The position numbers and the translations under genes are program-made. The notes under the pieces are model-generated. The model saw only the letters and a list, made by a program, of their open reading frames with translations. It made no database searches and was not told the DNA's origin. Shown here piece by piece: positions 23,879 through 35,804 of a stretch of DNA of 64,000 nucleotides; the stretch's first letter is position 1; each line of letters begins with the position of its first letter. Source of the DNA: Limnoperna fortunei (lineage: Eukaryota > Mollusca > Bivalvia > Mytilida > Modiolidae); assembly GCA_944474755.1 (NCBI GenBank), contig OX104122.1, positions 12,100,641-12,164,640 on the forward strand, given 5' to 3'.

Positions 23879-23965
23879 CTGCATCTGGAGTTTCTTCACC
23901 ACTGCTGTATTCACCATCTGTTTCGCTTACATAATTGACAACTTCAAAGGGATCTGAACATGAAT
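23879..23965 (-). pseudogene. Candidate acidic exon of the recombinase-like gene
   Basis: The acceptor is either of two closely spaced TTCAG sites and the donor is GATGCAG|GTATTT. The frame reads DSCSDPFEVVNYVSETDGEY and then a Ser/Glu-rich end. Acidic Ser/Asp/Glu exons of this kind precede the zinc-finger exon in the related mollusc and cnidarian genes, by recollection of the family. It is on the same strand as, and upstream of, the repeat exon and the recombinase exon. No stop lies in it, but the gene is broken elsewhere. Confidence 0.45.
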
Positions 23966-24098
23966 CTGAATCATATGATAAAAAAAATCGATCAAAGACA
24001 GAAATGGATGTAAATAATGAAAAATGTATGTAACTACTACGAAATTAATTATTTGTACGGTCCCCTTGACTTCTCCCTAGTCTCCCTATCAGGGCCTC

Positions 24099-24129
24099 AC
24101 TTCTCCCTGTTTGGCTTCCAGGGAGAAGT
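24099..24129. other. Perfect 11-bp hairpin
   Basis: ACTTCTCCCTG and CAGGGAGAAGT flank a 9-base loop. Further CTTCTCCCT copies lie just upstream. No transcript or gene context explains it. Confidence 0.85.
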
Positions 24130-25734
24130 CACTTCTACCTACTTTTTTTGAGTGTGGTGACCCCTGCATGGATTGTTATAAAATTGTCAAAAAGACTTAT
24201 TTAGAAAACCAGTCATTAGAAATTACCCTTGAATTTAGAATTCATAAAACAATATCTGATGAACCATTTTTGATTTCAGTTAAATGTCAGACAAATATAA
24301 TGAATATATATTATGTTACCAACAGCGTGCCAGAACTCTGCAATGCAGCCTAAAACTGAATTCCTTGGACTGATGTGCCTACGCTGCATACATGCAGCTA
24401 CGATACTGGTTTTTAATTATGTTAATTAACAATTTGTATTATTAAAAATGAAGGCAGATGTCCCCCAGTTACAAAACTTACTGACAACCTCCAATTTAAA
24501 TTTAAGCTGTCACCAACGAAGATTGATGGAAAAGAGGCTTTTGGATCATGCGGTTTATATCGGCCTTGATTATACTTTATGCTTGGATAAATACGTATTA
24601 TTTTAAACAGGAACAGCAAATATCACGCACACACAGACATGAAGATTTCTTTAAAAAATATGAAGGACATGGCTAAAAAGTGAAAAGGATTTAGTGACAA
24701 GAAAACCAAGTTGGTCATTAAAATGCAATGATTGCTTGAGCCAAATCTGTTTGACAGTGCCTTTATATGACTTGTTACTTTATATAATGTTACACCATCA
24801 TAAACCAAAAGACCCATTCATTGCCTTAGAGATCACTATAGACATTATTCATTTTTTAATTGTTAATTTACATTTATGACAGAATAAACATAACACCTTA
24901 CCTAAACTTTGTGTTCATATTTGAAATTGCTTAAGTCAGTTACTGAAATTTCTTCCACTGAACCATGTAGCTTACAAACTTCCTATAGTGAAACTATCGG
25001 CATATCCTTTTTAATTCCCCATTTGAAAAAAATAGTGTTCCAGATGTGATTTGATTTCAAATTTATGGTAGGGTATGTTGTCCTATTTGAATTTTTTTTG
25101 TTTTTGCTACTTTCATCAAATTCATGACCTTCAGTTTTTATTAGGAGGAACCTGCCTTGTGAATTAAGGTTGTCGTCAACTACGTAATCAATAGTAGATG
25201 TACATTCAAGAGTCAATCCCTGTTTTACTTTGCTAAATAGTAAAAAGAAGGAAACATTTAATTTTAATTTGCTTTTGTCAAGTTTTCATATTTCTTGTTA
25301 CAAATGTACACAAAATGAATTATAGGCCAAAAGACCAATCCAGGATGACTACCATAAGCATGAACAGGTGGAAGATTCTTAATTCTCCTTTAAGGTATAC
25401 TAAAGTTGTAATATTCTTTATGATACTTGGCACACAGTTACAACATAATGATATCTCTTTACTGGCAATTTTTTGTAGTGTTGTGCCCAATATTTCTAGC
25501 TTGAGTGAACTTAGAGAAGAAAAAGGGATGTGTTTACCAATATGTGTTTAGCCAGACTTAATTGTCATCGAGACACATTTTCTCATTTTCAAATTGTGTT
25601 CAATTGTATGTAATTAGAGGTAATAACTTCAATTGGCAAAGTAGTATACACAAGTGCAATTCCTCCTACTGGTCTGGAGTATCTTTGTTATATGCATTTC
25701 TTATTTTTAGAGGTCTTGGTCTTCTCTTGATTAC

Positions 25735-26330
25735 AGAGCCCTTTGTGGCTGAGTTATTAACACAGTCATTTTACTATTGATCAAGTGCCTGTCAACAATG
25801 AGTTTCACTGCGGGAGGGTGTGCTCAACTCCAATCTTAACTGACAAGGATTTCTAGTTTTCCTGCCTTTATACCAATTATTGTCATGGTTACTTAGGAAC
25901 TGACCTAATTTATTAACTTTAATGTAGTACTCATCATAAGCTTCCACTGGACCAAATTTGATTTACCTAGGGCTTAAACTTACACAGATATAAAACAAAT
26001 ATAGTGTTTATGTAGTCGCCAGATTCCTATGTTTCGACTCCATTCCGCACAGGCAAGACAAAAGCTGGAAACTGATATAGTTAAAAATTTGTTGAAACTG
26101 ACGTCAAATCCCAGTTGGTTACATGACTGTTAACACTGGGGTTGTGGGTTCTAGTCTCATTATGGGTGCGCTCAAATCCTATCTCAATTTACAAGGATTG
26201 CTAGTCTTCCGACAGAAGGTTAGGGTTTTCATCATGGTACTGCAGATTGCTCCACCAATAAAACTGGATGTGACAATATAGCTTAAAAATTGCTAAATAC
26301 CATTCAAATAAACAAACTTATTTCTACAAG
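25735..26330 (+). mobile_element. Two degraded SINE copies flanking a 20-21 kb array relic
   Basis: 25735-25866 holds a SINE head (CCCTTTGTGGCTGAG) and part of the body. 25867-26050 is a diverged copy of the right flank of the array (ACCAAATTTGAT...CCTAGGGCTTA) as at 21.2-21.35 kb. 26107-26325 holds a second SINE lacking part of its head (GTGGGTTCTAGTCTCA box B, AATAAACAAAC tail). Confidence 0.7.
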
Positions 26331-27665
26331 CAAATGTGGTATAGTAGTTGATAATCATAAAGGTACATACAATTACATGTATTTGATGAAAAAGTTTTGC
26401 TTGGTGCCAATAATTTGTATATGGATTCATACTTGATTTATTTAAAGTTTTTGCTGGACTTTTTCATATCACTGAAATAATTTTTCTGAATATACGTAAA
26501 CAATATACAATTCATATATTAAGTAATTATATTTTATCATTGATCATCAAGTAATACTGAAGATTTGTTTTCTTCATCTTGATACCCAGACTAGTTGTAC
26601 TCTCATTTATCATCATCAGACTGCATACCGACATTAGAATCGGATGAAACATATGCTGCATTCTTTGCAACTGCATTTAGCAGGCATTCCACTTTCGTTT
26701 TATTCCAAGGTCATTAGTTCAGATATACACTGCATTTATAAAATTGTTTGTCAAAAAACTATCATACGACAGTTTTTGTTTTCAGGATATTTTTTTATTT
26801 CAAAGTCAGTTGATGCAGATGATAATTTTAATATCAAATAAAGGGAACTGAAGAATTCCAATTTCTTCCTGTCCATTGTACATAGTCCATGCATAAAATA
26901 TAGGTACATGTATCACTTGAAGTGCAATAGATGATAAATTTTGAAAATATGCCATTCTTTAAGGTACTGTCTGTCTGTCATCCATCTACAGTGTATGACA
27001 CTGACATCTCAATATACTGGATACATTTTTTTTCTTTCAACTGTTTTACTCTGTTGAGAGTATTTGTGCGTAGTACATGTAGCACTTTGGACCAGAACAG
27101 AAAAGCCAGCTATGATCATCTTTTTCCCTGTTTAAACAATTGAAAACATGAGAAAATAAGAGCAGTCACGTGGAAGAAAATAAGAATTTAAATTTCATAT
27201 AACATTCTGTTAAGTAGAAATTCGTTATGTGTAGCAAGTTTATTCCCTATTATTCAGTCAACTGCATACCTTTAGAGGAACTGGTTCAATAATTTTAATT
27301 CAAAGTTAAAAATTTATTGGCTCCTTTAATCATAGCCAATGAACCAAGTTTACAAGCTGTCCCTATGCTGTTATAAATCAAGGTACACGTATTTATCATA
27401 GATGTAAACCATATTTAGTATTGTGAATAAATATTAAAATGCAATTTTTTTAAATAGTATGTCACTGCACTATTTGAGCAAAGCCTTTTCAATTCTTGAT
27501 TTTTTATATTGCATTTTAATTACTTTCATACAGAATATAAGAATGCATCTATGAGGTGAGGTTACTTATAAATAACTATCCACTTTATGAAGATCTATAC
27601 ACGTTAAAACTTTTATTTACAAGATACATTGTACTAGTACATTAAAAAAACAAGATATAAACATT
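26330..27665. other. Non-coding stretch
   Basis: Short frames only; no exon with convincing borders and no repeat array was seen. Confidence 0.5.
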
Positions 27666-27673
27666 CCACTCAC

Positions 27674-27761
27674 CAAGTTGGCATCATGTGAAACTCATCT
27701 AATTTGAACAGAAACTTGGAACTTTTGAAAATTGCTTCTCCATACAGGGTCTCCAACTTGA
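27674..27761 (-). pseudogene. Low-confidence candidate exon
   Basis: The acceptor ATCACATAG and the strong donor ACTTG|GTGAGTGG border 88 bases with an open frame (KLETLYGEAIFKSSKFLFKL). It lies on the same strand as, and between, the RecQ-like and acidic exons. No family was recognised. Confidence 0.25.
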
Positions 27762-28461
27762 CTATGTGATGCACAAATAATATCTATAAATCCACCTTTG
27801 ATACTGTGATATTATCAGCCAACTGAAATAAAATTGTTGATCATGTTAATTTATACATGTATTAAGTGACTTTAATAACTATATAACTATTTTATTTGTA
27901 GTGTTGTTTTTTACACACCTTAACAAATAATTTTAAAATGTTTGCTAGTATTTAGAAAAACAATCCACAACTGTTTTTTTACAAATGAGATGGCGTTTTA
28001 TTAGTGGTGATCAATGTACCTCAAATTTTTTCTGACAGTCAACCAAGCCATGAATGACGATTCAAACTGGAGCAACACTGTTGCCAACAGGATGTTCGAT
28101 GAATAATGTCTAACAGTAGTTTTTGTCAAATGTTTAATATTTATTCCCCCTATCAATCTCCTAACCACGTAAGTTACATGTACTAGTACTATTTTACTGA
28201 TACCATGTTGTATGTTTATCAGATGTAATTCCCCTCCCCCTTTTTTTCTTGCTAAAAATTCGTGCCTTATTGCGAAAAAGTTCATATTTTCGTATATAAT
28301 TTACGTACTGACCTTTCTATGCTGCCGTTAAGTTTTGAACATCTGTTTTCTTGATTCTCCATAAGCAATATCAAAAGCAGACCAACATCTCTCAATTTAA
28401 TTGAAAAGCGCGATGACGATTTGTTCATCTTTCTCTTCATTGGAAGTAAATGATACAAATT

Positions 28462-28611
28462 GAAGTGGAAAGAATTTCCCTAACGCTTTAGGAAGAACGG
28501 CAACACAATCATTTTCTTTTTCTAAACAATCCAACATCATTCTTTGAGTTCTCGGGGACTAAAATAGTTGTAAAACTTTTCAGACCGCAAAAATGCATCG
28601 CACATCGCCAT
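28462..28611 (-). pseudogene. RecQ-like helicase first exon, decayed
   Basis: A minus-strand ATG at 28611 opens a 24-codon frame (MAMCDAF...FSPRELKE) that hits a stop. The next frame continues with QRMMLDCLEKENDCVAVLPK and then ALGKFFPLQF. The order F..LR..Q...+..LL...D..AVLPTG.GKS.PFQ is that of the Q-motif and Walker A region of RecQ-like SF2 helicases. Here the TGxGKS Walker A reads KALGKF, so ATP binding is lost, and a frame change separates the two halves. Possible unrelated origin; the assignment rests on pattern match only. Confidence 0.4.
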
Positions 28612-28619
28612 TTTGACAG

Positions 28620-30270
28620 TAAAGCCTAATGTGATATGCAAACCAGTATACGATTGGTCGAATCACTCAACTCAAACTGAAATTTGATTGGACGATCAAA
28701 ATTAAAAATGTTGACCCCTGACGTGACCTGTAATGGGATGTCGTTAGATCTTACAACGCAGCGACCAATAACAAAAAGGGGGAGCAAGTGAAGGATTAAA
28801 TTTTAATTAGATTGTATTAAGAGATATGAATAGCGGGGGTATACTAAGTGAGCAGTAGCTCACAAGTTCTTTGTTTTAATTATATCTTAATACTTCGTCT
28901 AAAAATTGGAATAAAGTAATAGCTCCAAGTAGTTATAAAGTATGGTTTGACATGTTTTATGGCATACCGGAAATGGTGTTTGCAATAAATCGAGTTTCTA
29001 TCCGGCATTACAATGCCAATAAAAATAAATATATTATGTTTCTCCAACCTTGATTGTTGTTGCAAGAAATGCTTACTCTGGGAAAGACCTAAAAACCAAA
29101 CACATCATTAGACAGTAAAGTTGTCAATAACAATTACAGTTCTAGACGGTAAAGTTGTCAATAACAATTACAGTTCAGCTTATTTTTTTTGCATTGAAAC
29201 TGACAACCATGAAGACGTTACAAACTAAATTTTTTTCTACCATGACTTTACATATCTCTACTGATGCTATATTGTAGGATTTTGCCCTTGATAACCATAT
29301 TAGCCCTAAACAAATTATGGTCGACGCCATACGCTTGTCAATAAACACACGGCAGGTGATCTCTTCTATATTTTATATTGAAAGACTTATCTTTTCATCG
29401 ATTTAAAGAATTATAGGCATTCATCAAAATCGATTATCTCCTATATATGACTAAAAGAAAACAAAAAATATATCTTTAAGAATGCAGGAACGTTCTTGGC
29501 TTGATATGAATTAGTAGTTTCTTTACTTTTATTTCGGGATCTTAAGTACTTGTCCGTCTAGGTGTATCGAGTGACAATTATAAAGAAAATTTTAAAACAA
29601 ATTGTTATCTAGAGTAAATCTAAGACACTCGGTTTAGTGAATCACACACAAGTAATGACATATTCAACGTTACAATCTGTGTATTTATGGATTGTGTATA
29701 TTTACAAACAAAAACTCATTGCAACCTCAGCTTATGTCCTCGATTCCTCGATTTTTAATATTATAACTATATTATTCCGATGTAAAACCCCTGAGGATAT
29801 TGTTTATGTCACGTATGGTTGGTCTTACGAGAGTCAACATTATCTGTGTCCTAGTATCTTAGATATTTTTATAAAGTCGAGTGTGTTTTGGTGTGTGGTA
29901 GTGAAAAACGGGAGAATGGAGGAGACACTGATGCTGGAGCACAACGTGGTTGTGTTGTAAAGTGGTAATGAATAACAAATCCATAAATTCATTTTCTATA
30001 TGTATCTTTATTTCTGATAAACCTTTGTTGATACAATGGTATACATGCACAAATACATAGCAAATCATTTAACAACTATGTACACTATATGCATAACAAT
30101 TTTTTCCAAAAATGTAAATTTCAACAGATAGTAGCATTCGTCTCCAAGTTCATTGGAATCACAAGGGTTGCATGAACTATCCTCTCGCTGAATATCATTC
30201 CATCATCCATCATTCGATCGGTAGCCTGTGGTTGAGAGTATTAAACTTGCACAATGTAAATAAATCTCAT
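28620..30270. other. Mostly non-coding; 34-bp tandem duplication
   Basis: AGACAGTAAAGTTGTCAATA at 29110 recurs as AGACGGTAAAGTTGTCAATA at 29144. A 107-codon plus-strand frame at 29637-29960 has no recognisable domain or codon pattern and is probably chance. Confidence 0.55.
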
Positions 30271-30279
30271 CTGATATAT

Positions 30280-30600
30280 CAAACGCTCAAAACTTAAGTA
30301 TTTAAATAATCGATATATAAAACTGCAGAGAGTTTAGATTCTTTTCAAATTGATGTACGTGTTGAAAATGTAATCATTCGTAGTTTGTTTATTTCGAATT
30401 TTATTGGTACCGAAAATAAACTATACCGCTTGGAGTAGAAGATTTGATTTAATGTGGAGTAAATGTTTAAAAAACTTCAGATGAACCTTTTCAACAATAT
30501 TATTAATTCTAAAACCGCAAATTTCGCCGCCATATAATATTGGTTTTACTAATGTGTCTGTATAAAAACGTGGCAAATTAGTTCTCACTTTCCGTCTGAT
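30280..30600 (-). pseudogene. C-terminal fragment of a LINE reverse transcriptase
   Basis: The minus-strand frame reads DTLVKPILYGGEICGF, then a .EKVHLKF(F/C)K..L..K pattern, which matches the region after the polymerase domain in CR1/Jockey-type LINE ORF2 proteins. Stops break it soon after. No catalytic motif is included. Confidence 0.65.
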
Positions 30601-30609
30601 TATTGGGAT

Positions 30610-33090
30610 CTAGAATTTTAGTTTAAGCTTTTATATGATTAAACAAAATCACTCACAAACATGATATGGTATGTTTGTGGGTGAGTCTGTCTTGTTGATA
30701 TACCAATAAAACGATGTTTAATGCTTATATTTTAGTTTGCCTAAAGTAATCCCAATTCCATATTTAAGTATTTTGGTAGCGGGATTGACCTAACGTATAT
30801 TTTGTTGATTTTTCTTACCAAAGTTATTTCATAAACCATCTTTTGATTTTAATAAAAATGAACACGCAACTCTGTTTTAACTTTAACTATAACTTTTTTT
30901 AACAGCACGAAGAGTAATAAATTAAATTGAACGCCACAGATATTGCATGCTGCCATCTTTGTCAACACTGGATAAGCTAATGTAGGTCAACGGCATTTAT
31001 CCAAAAATAAATTAAGTCAACTTCATTTATCAAAAAATAAATTCCGTTGAAAACCTCTACCGGATATAATCTCAAACAATCAAATAAACACATTTCTAAA
31101 TATGTAAATCTTATAAGAATAAAGTTGTATGAATTACCCCATCTGACGTTAACTGTATTCTAACATGGCATTTAGTTCTATTGAACTTTCAATATCATGA
31201 TTACAAGATGTAGGCACAGGAAAACGACAGAATATAAATAGACCATGTGACGTATGCATTTTTTATTTTATTCACAAAGACTTACCAAATAAATATTAAA
31301 CGTATATGGTAATCACCATAACCTGGCCAAGGTTTCCTTAATAGAATAAGAAAAACACACTATGCCATGTGACTGTATATTGTTAAATCATTGTGTTTTT
31401 ATCTTGTAACAGCTAGTTTTGTATACTTCGACAATAAATAATAGTTAGCGTTCACAACTCTAAAATACTGGGATAATAAAACGTCTTGTCAAAATACACT
31501 TCTACTCAACTGTAAAATGTATTTATTACATTATAAAGTTGACGACTCCGAATCCTTGTTCTGGATGATTGCGAAAAATTACAAGTTACGTACAAAATGT
31601 GTGAAATGTGGTATCGTCCCGCGCAATGATCATTTATTTACCACATTCTTCTCCAAACAATATTTTAGATTTACATGTAGATAAGAAGAAAATGAATTGA
31701 TTACAATGCAAACTAGTGACTAAAACAATTAATACTGTCATGTTAATAGTACAGTTAAACTATTTTTTTTTTCGGCATGCATCACAGGAATGTTTTTGTA
31801 AGCGTGGAGTCTACATAGGAAATATTTCGGTTGTGTCTTTCTAATTATATGTTTATATTAGAACATTTAAACAATTGTTATATCTTCCGCATTCCATCAA
31901 TGGTGAATATAATCTCGTGTACTTCCGCAACTTTAATAAGGAAATGTTTCATATAAAATGTTTCGCTTTAATGTAGTGCGACAGGCAACCATGTATAAAA
32001 ATAAAAACAATAATAATTTGATCATAATATATTCGTTGGGGGAGGGGAATTTTTTTTAATTACAAACACTAACAAAATAAATATTAGAAGTGCATGTTAA
32101 TTACAAACGTGAGTTTAAATCACCTTACCTTACAAAATCAGAAACTGAGCGTTTATAACATAGATAATTTGTTTGGAAAACATGCCAAATACCCAACTAA
32201 CAATAATGTAAATGATTCAAATTAGACGAATATTGAAACATGTTAAGGCTGTCATTACCTCAGATTTCACAAAACACAAGTCAAATTTTCAAACAATTAT
32301 ACATTTCACACTTTCTTTTAACAGTAGTCGATCACACACTTCTAACTATTTCAATTAGGACCAGTAACTCTGTTTAACTGTGAGGAGTATTTGTATCTTT
32401 CGTCGCGGCAAAATGGCTCTTTGACTAAAACAATACCTTTCATACATTTCGTATGTGAATCACACTTTTTTAGCTGTTAATATTGATGAAAAATGAAAAA
32501 AAATAAGCACGAGACGTGTGCATCGTAATGCACTTAAAAAGTCGTTGAAATACGGAAGTTATTTTATTGTTTTGATTGATATTACGTATAAACAATTTGG
32601 TTCTTTGTTTTATGTATCGTACAATTGTTTAAAATATGTTTCATGTACGTGAAGCTAGAAAAGGGGTGCGAAGGTAAGCTAGAAAAGGGGTGCGAAGATA
32701 AGCAAGAAAAGTGAGACGTTAATTGTTAATTTGTTAATTGCAGTGACCACAGCTAATATATGCTAACGTTTTCCGTCGATATATTAAAGTTTTATAACTG
32801 CTTGATATCTTCTGATAATTACTCTTAATAAGAAGTCATACGGTCAGCATTTTATTGTTTTGATGAAAAGCTGGAGATACATGTATTTCTTGAGATATAT
32901 CGTAAAACTTTATATGTTAGGGCAGACTATTTACACCACGTATAATTTTCACAAAGATAAACATTTTGTGAAAAATATTTACAGCTCATCATAACAGTTT
33001 CATTTCACCCAGAGTAGCTATTGGTTTGTTTACTCGTCCAGTATGTATGAAACATTCACCTGCTGTTGCAATGCATTTAATGTGTTCAAT
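30610..33090. other. Non-coding stretch; 24-bp repeat at 32654
   Basis: GCTAGAAAAGGGGTGCGAAG repeats at 32654 and 32678 with a degenerate third copy. The rest is A+T-rich with no recognised gene. Confidence 0.55.
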
Positions 33091-33095
33091 GACAG

Positions 33096-33137
33096 CACCA
33101 CTGATGAGTCTTGATTAGACGAAACGCGCGTCTGGCG
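33096..33137 (+). ncRNA. Hammerhead ribozyme motif, first of a pair
   Basis: The core CTGATGA is at 33101, then stem II GTCT/AGAC with loop TGATT, then GAAA, a short CGCGCG stem III and the GTC cleavage triplet. Stem I CACCA/TGGCG has one mismatch compared with the second copy. It lies 378 bp upstream of the perfect copy, so an RNA cut at both sites would release a unit of about that length. Confidence 0.8.
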
Positions 33138-33139
33138 AA

Positions 33140-33473
33140 AATTTTTTTTTTCTGGACCTCGGTATCTTTGACGATATTTTATTTGCAACCACTGGGTCGA
33201 TGCCTCTGCTGGTGGACTGTTAGGCCCCGTGGGTATCACCAGCCCAGTAGTCACACTTCTGTGCTGACATGATAATCATTGACTCTAACAGTGATAAAGT
33301 CATTCTCTAAATTTACTGACAAGAAACTTCACGAAATATTTTAATTCTAAGGTTTTTTTATTTCAAGGTGTAAATAGCCTTAGCCGGATTTGATATAACG
33401 TTTTGGAATTTTGGTGATAAAAGCTCGACATCATCTTAATCATTTGGATTTTTACATATTGTTTGGGTTTGAG
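33140..33473 (+). repeat. Unit between two hammerhead motifs (retrozyme-like or Penelope-terminus)
   Basis: It contains the conserved phrases GGTATCTTTGACGATATTTT, CTGGGTCGATGCCTCTGCTG and AGCCGGATTTGATATAACG, all also found in reverse in the 0.87-1.29 kb copy. It is non-coding. Retrozymes are non-autonomous elements of a few hundred bases flanked by hammerheads; Penelope-like elements carry similar hammerheads in their tandem terminal repeats. Penelope relics elsewhere in the window make either origin possible. Confidence 0.75.
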
Positions 33474-33515
33474 CGCCACTGATGAGTCTTGATTAGACGA
33501 AACGCGCGTCTGGCG
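33474..33515 (+). ncRNA. Hammerhead ribozyme motif, perfect fold
   Basis: Stem I CGCCA (33474-33478) pairs fully with TGGCG (33511-33515). CTGATGA is at 33479-33485, stem II GTCT (33486-33489) pairs with AGAC (33495-33498) around loop TGATT, GAAA is at 33499-33502, stem III is the very short CGCGCG, and cleavage is expected after GTC at 33510. All conserved core positions are present. A stem III this short is typical of type I animal hammerheads that work best as dimers, which fits the paired arrangement here. Confidence 0.88.
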
Positions 33516-34324
33516 AAGAAAAAAATTGTGTTAACCTTGGTATCTTTGACGACATTTTATATATTACATAATTTCTTTATTTGTAAGGAATTAGTTATCT
33601 ACCTATCATTGTGTCACATATTTATTTTCTATTGCTTATTGTTTATATAACTACTAATGTCTGGATATAGAAAAATATCCGGTACCCAAGGGGGACAACA
33701 GCTCAGATCATAATAATTGTTTGAATATGTTTTGCCATAACATATGCAGTATAAGAAAGAAAAAAAAGGAAAGATATTACAAACGGTTGAAGAGTTTATG
33801 GTGTTTTTTATCGAATCCAACTTACAAAATAATATTTACACAAAAATCATGTTATTGTCTGGTTTCGCAAAACCTATTCTAAAGAAGAAAGGAATTCTTC
33901 TGTTTGGTGAATTATCGCATATTTAAAAAAATCATATAAAATGGTATAGACCGGAAGACCTATAATTACTAATGTTGACTCAATGTAGTTAGAACTTCAT
34001 AGTATGCCATAATAAAACCACTCACAACCACAACAAAATAAAAAAAAACAGCGCAACAATGTAAACAATACGACGAAACATCAAACACAAAGTTTTATTA
34101 TAACAGTAACGAAAATCTTAGAGACATCAAATCTTTGAACAGTAAATTATATTGGAAAACCATTCTTAATACATAATGAGAATCCGGACAACATGCCATC
34201 ACTACTCAATTATGAAAATGATATGACAATAAAAAAAAATTTGACATACTTAACAAATACTTTTGTTCGGTTACAAAATTTTAGGATATAAATAAGGATT
34301 TACCAATATTTCAGGATAGAGGTC

Positions 34325-35330
34325 GAGAAACACTATGTAATTTTGTTCTTTTTGAAGAACATATTATAGATATTATAATAATACTCAACCCTAACAAGGA
34401 AGTAGGTCGTGATCTTATAAGAAATATAATGTTCATTGCTATAAAACAATAGATTTCGACTCCCCTCTCAAGCTTGTTCAACAAATCGTTAAGACTAGAT
34501 ATTTTCCCGTCTGATTGGAAACTCGCACATTCCTATTTTCAAAAAAGTTGATAAATAATATATCTAATTACAGACCAATTACGTTATTATGCAACATAAG
34601 CACAGTTTTAGAAAATAATTGTATGTACATATATCTTAACCATTTATGTTCGAACTCCTTTCTGTATAAGATTTAATCTGGATTTATGCCAGGGCATTCT
34701 ACCAGTCATCAACTTGCCGAAATTTATCACGAAATTTTATTAGCCTTAAATAATGGGGACAACACAGCTGTAACTTTATGTGATATAAGTCTTGCCTTTG
34801 ACAGTGTACGGACAAAAGGTCTTATTTTATGACTAGAGAATTATGGTATAAAACAATGCTTAGATGTGTGAAGTCCTAATTAGAAGATAGACAACAAATA
34901 GTTGTTCTGAAAGATTGCATACCCGATCTTGGCTACTGACAAGCTGGTGTAATCTTTTTCCTCGTAAATATTAGGACCATGGCGACTGCATGCCAACAAC
35001 AGTTCAAGGGCGCATACTGCTACTAATGAACAAAATCTCATCAATATGGTTAATATATATATTTAGAAAATATCTTTAAGTGGTATAATGATTGGTTAGT
35101 CCAAAAAATAAAAAAAACCTGATATAATGGTATTCAGCACTAAAGCAAAACACTCAAAATTGCGTTTTAAATTTAACTACGTTCTTTCGCATTGATCCAG
35201 TTGTCTCTCATAAACACTTGGGTTTAATATTCAGTTCCGATGGCAAATGGACTGGACACATTAATAGCATTATTTATAAAGCTTCCATGGAGTTGAGAGT
35301 TTTTTTTGCAAGCTTAAATTTAATTTAAAT
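34325..35330 (+). pseudogene. LINE (non-LTR) reverse transcriptase relic
   Basis: Reverse transcriptase motifs appear in order across several frames: NPNKEVGRDLI, a LDIFPSDWKLAH segment, ISNYRPITLLCNIS, MPGHSTSHQLAEIYHE, and LCDISLAFDSV, the first catalytic block (motif A, D...AFD). Later come KKPDIMVFSTK-like text and HLGLIFSSDGKWTGHI, the region after the polymerase. Frame changes and stops are frequent and the FADD-like catalytic block is not intact, so the element is dead. The class is CR1/Jockey-like by general pattern. Confidence 0.8.
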
Positions 35331-35601
35331 CGAGAATACTAGCGAATTTATCTCACACGTATTCTTCCTTTTCCAGAATATTCCTGCTAGAGAGGTGGGA
35401 AACAACTGTGTTCCAGCACATCGTGTACGTTTTGAAAAACTATGTATTATCAATAGACTCAATATGCCAATTCAGATGCTAGTTTTTAAAAGACTGGATG
35501 GGAGCCCCTTACACGTAGACAGGAACGGAAGAAAGTTTTCCATAATATGGATCATTGGCAATATCCGGAATAACTAATTTATCCTGTTTTGTAAAATCAA
35601 T

Positions 35602-35607
35602 TTTATT
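35602..35607 (-). promoter_or_regulatory. Candidate polyadenylation signal for the cGLR gene
   Basis: Minus-strand AATAAA about 200 bp downstream of the stop codon at 35805. It is the nearest full hexamer noted in the 3' flank. Confidence 0.4.
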
Positions 35608-35804
35608 CTTGCAGGAGTTTTGACTACAATGATCAATCGTTCTTAGAAATAGTTAAATCTTAATCAATAAGACAACTACCTAAGTGCAAATCTCGACTTT
35701 AAACACAAAATAATGCATTTTAAGTAAAAAACTAGTCATTGGAAAACATAGTCGTAATATATTATTGAAAGCTAATGGACACAAAAGGAACACCTTAACT
35801 AACA

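Noticed and set aside
29637..29960. 107-codon plus-strand open frame
   Set aside because: No domain, signal peptide or splice context was seen; a frame of this size occurs by chance in 64 kb.
35395..35577. 60-codon frame as an independent gene
   Set aside because: It directly follows the LINE relic and probably derives from its 3' part.
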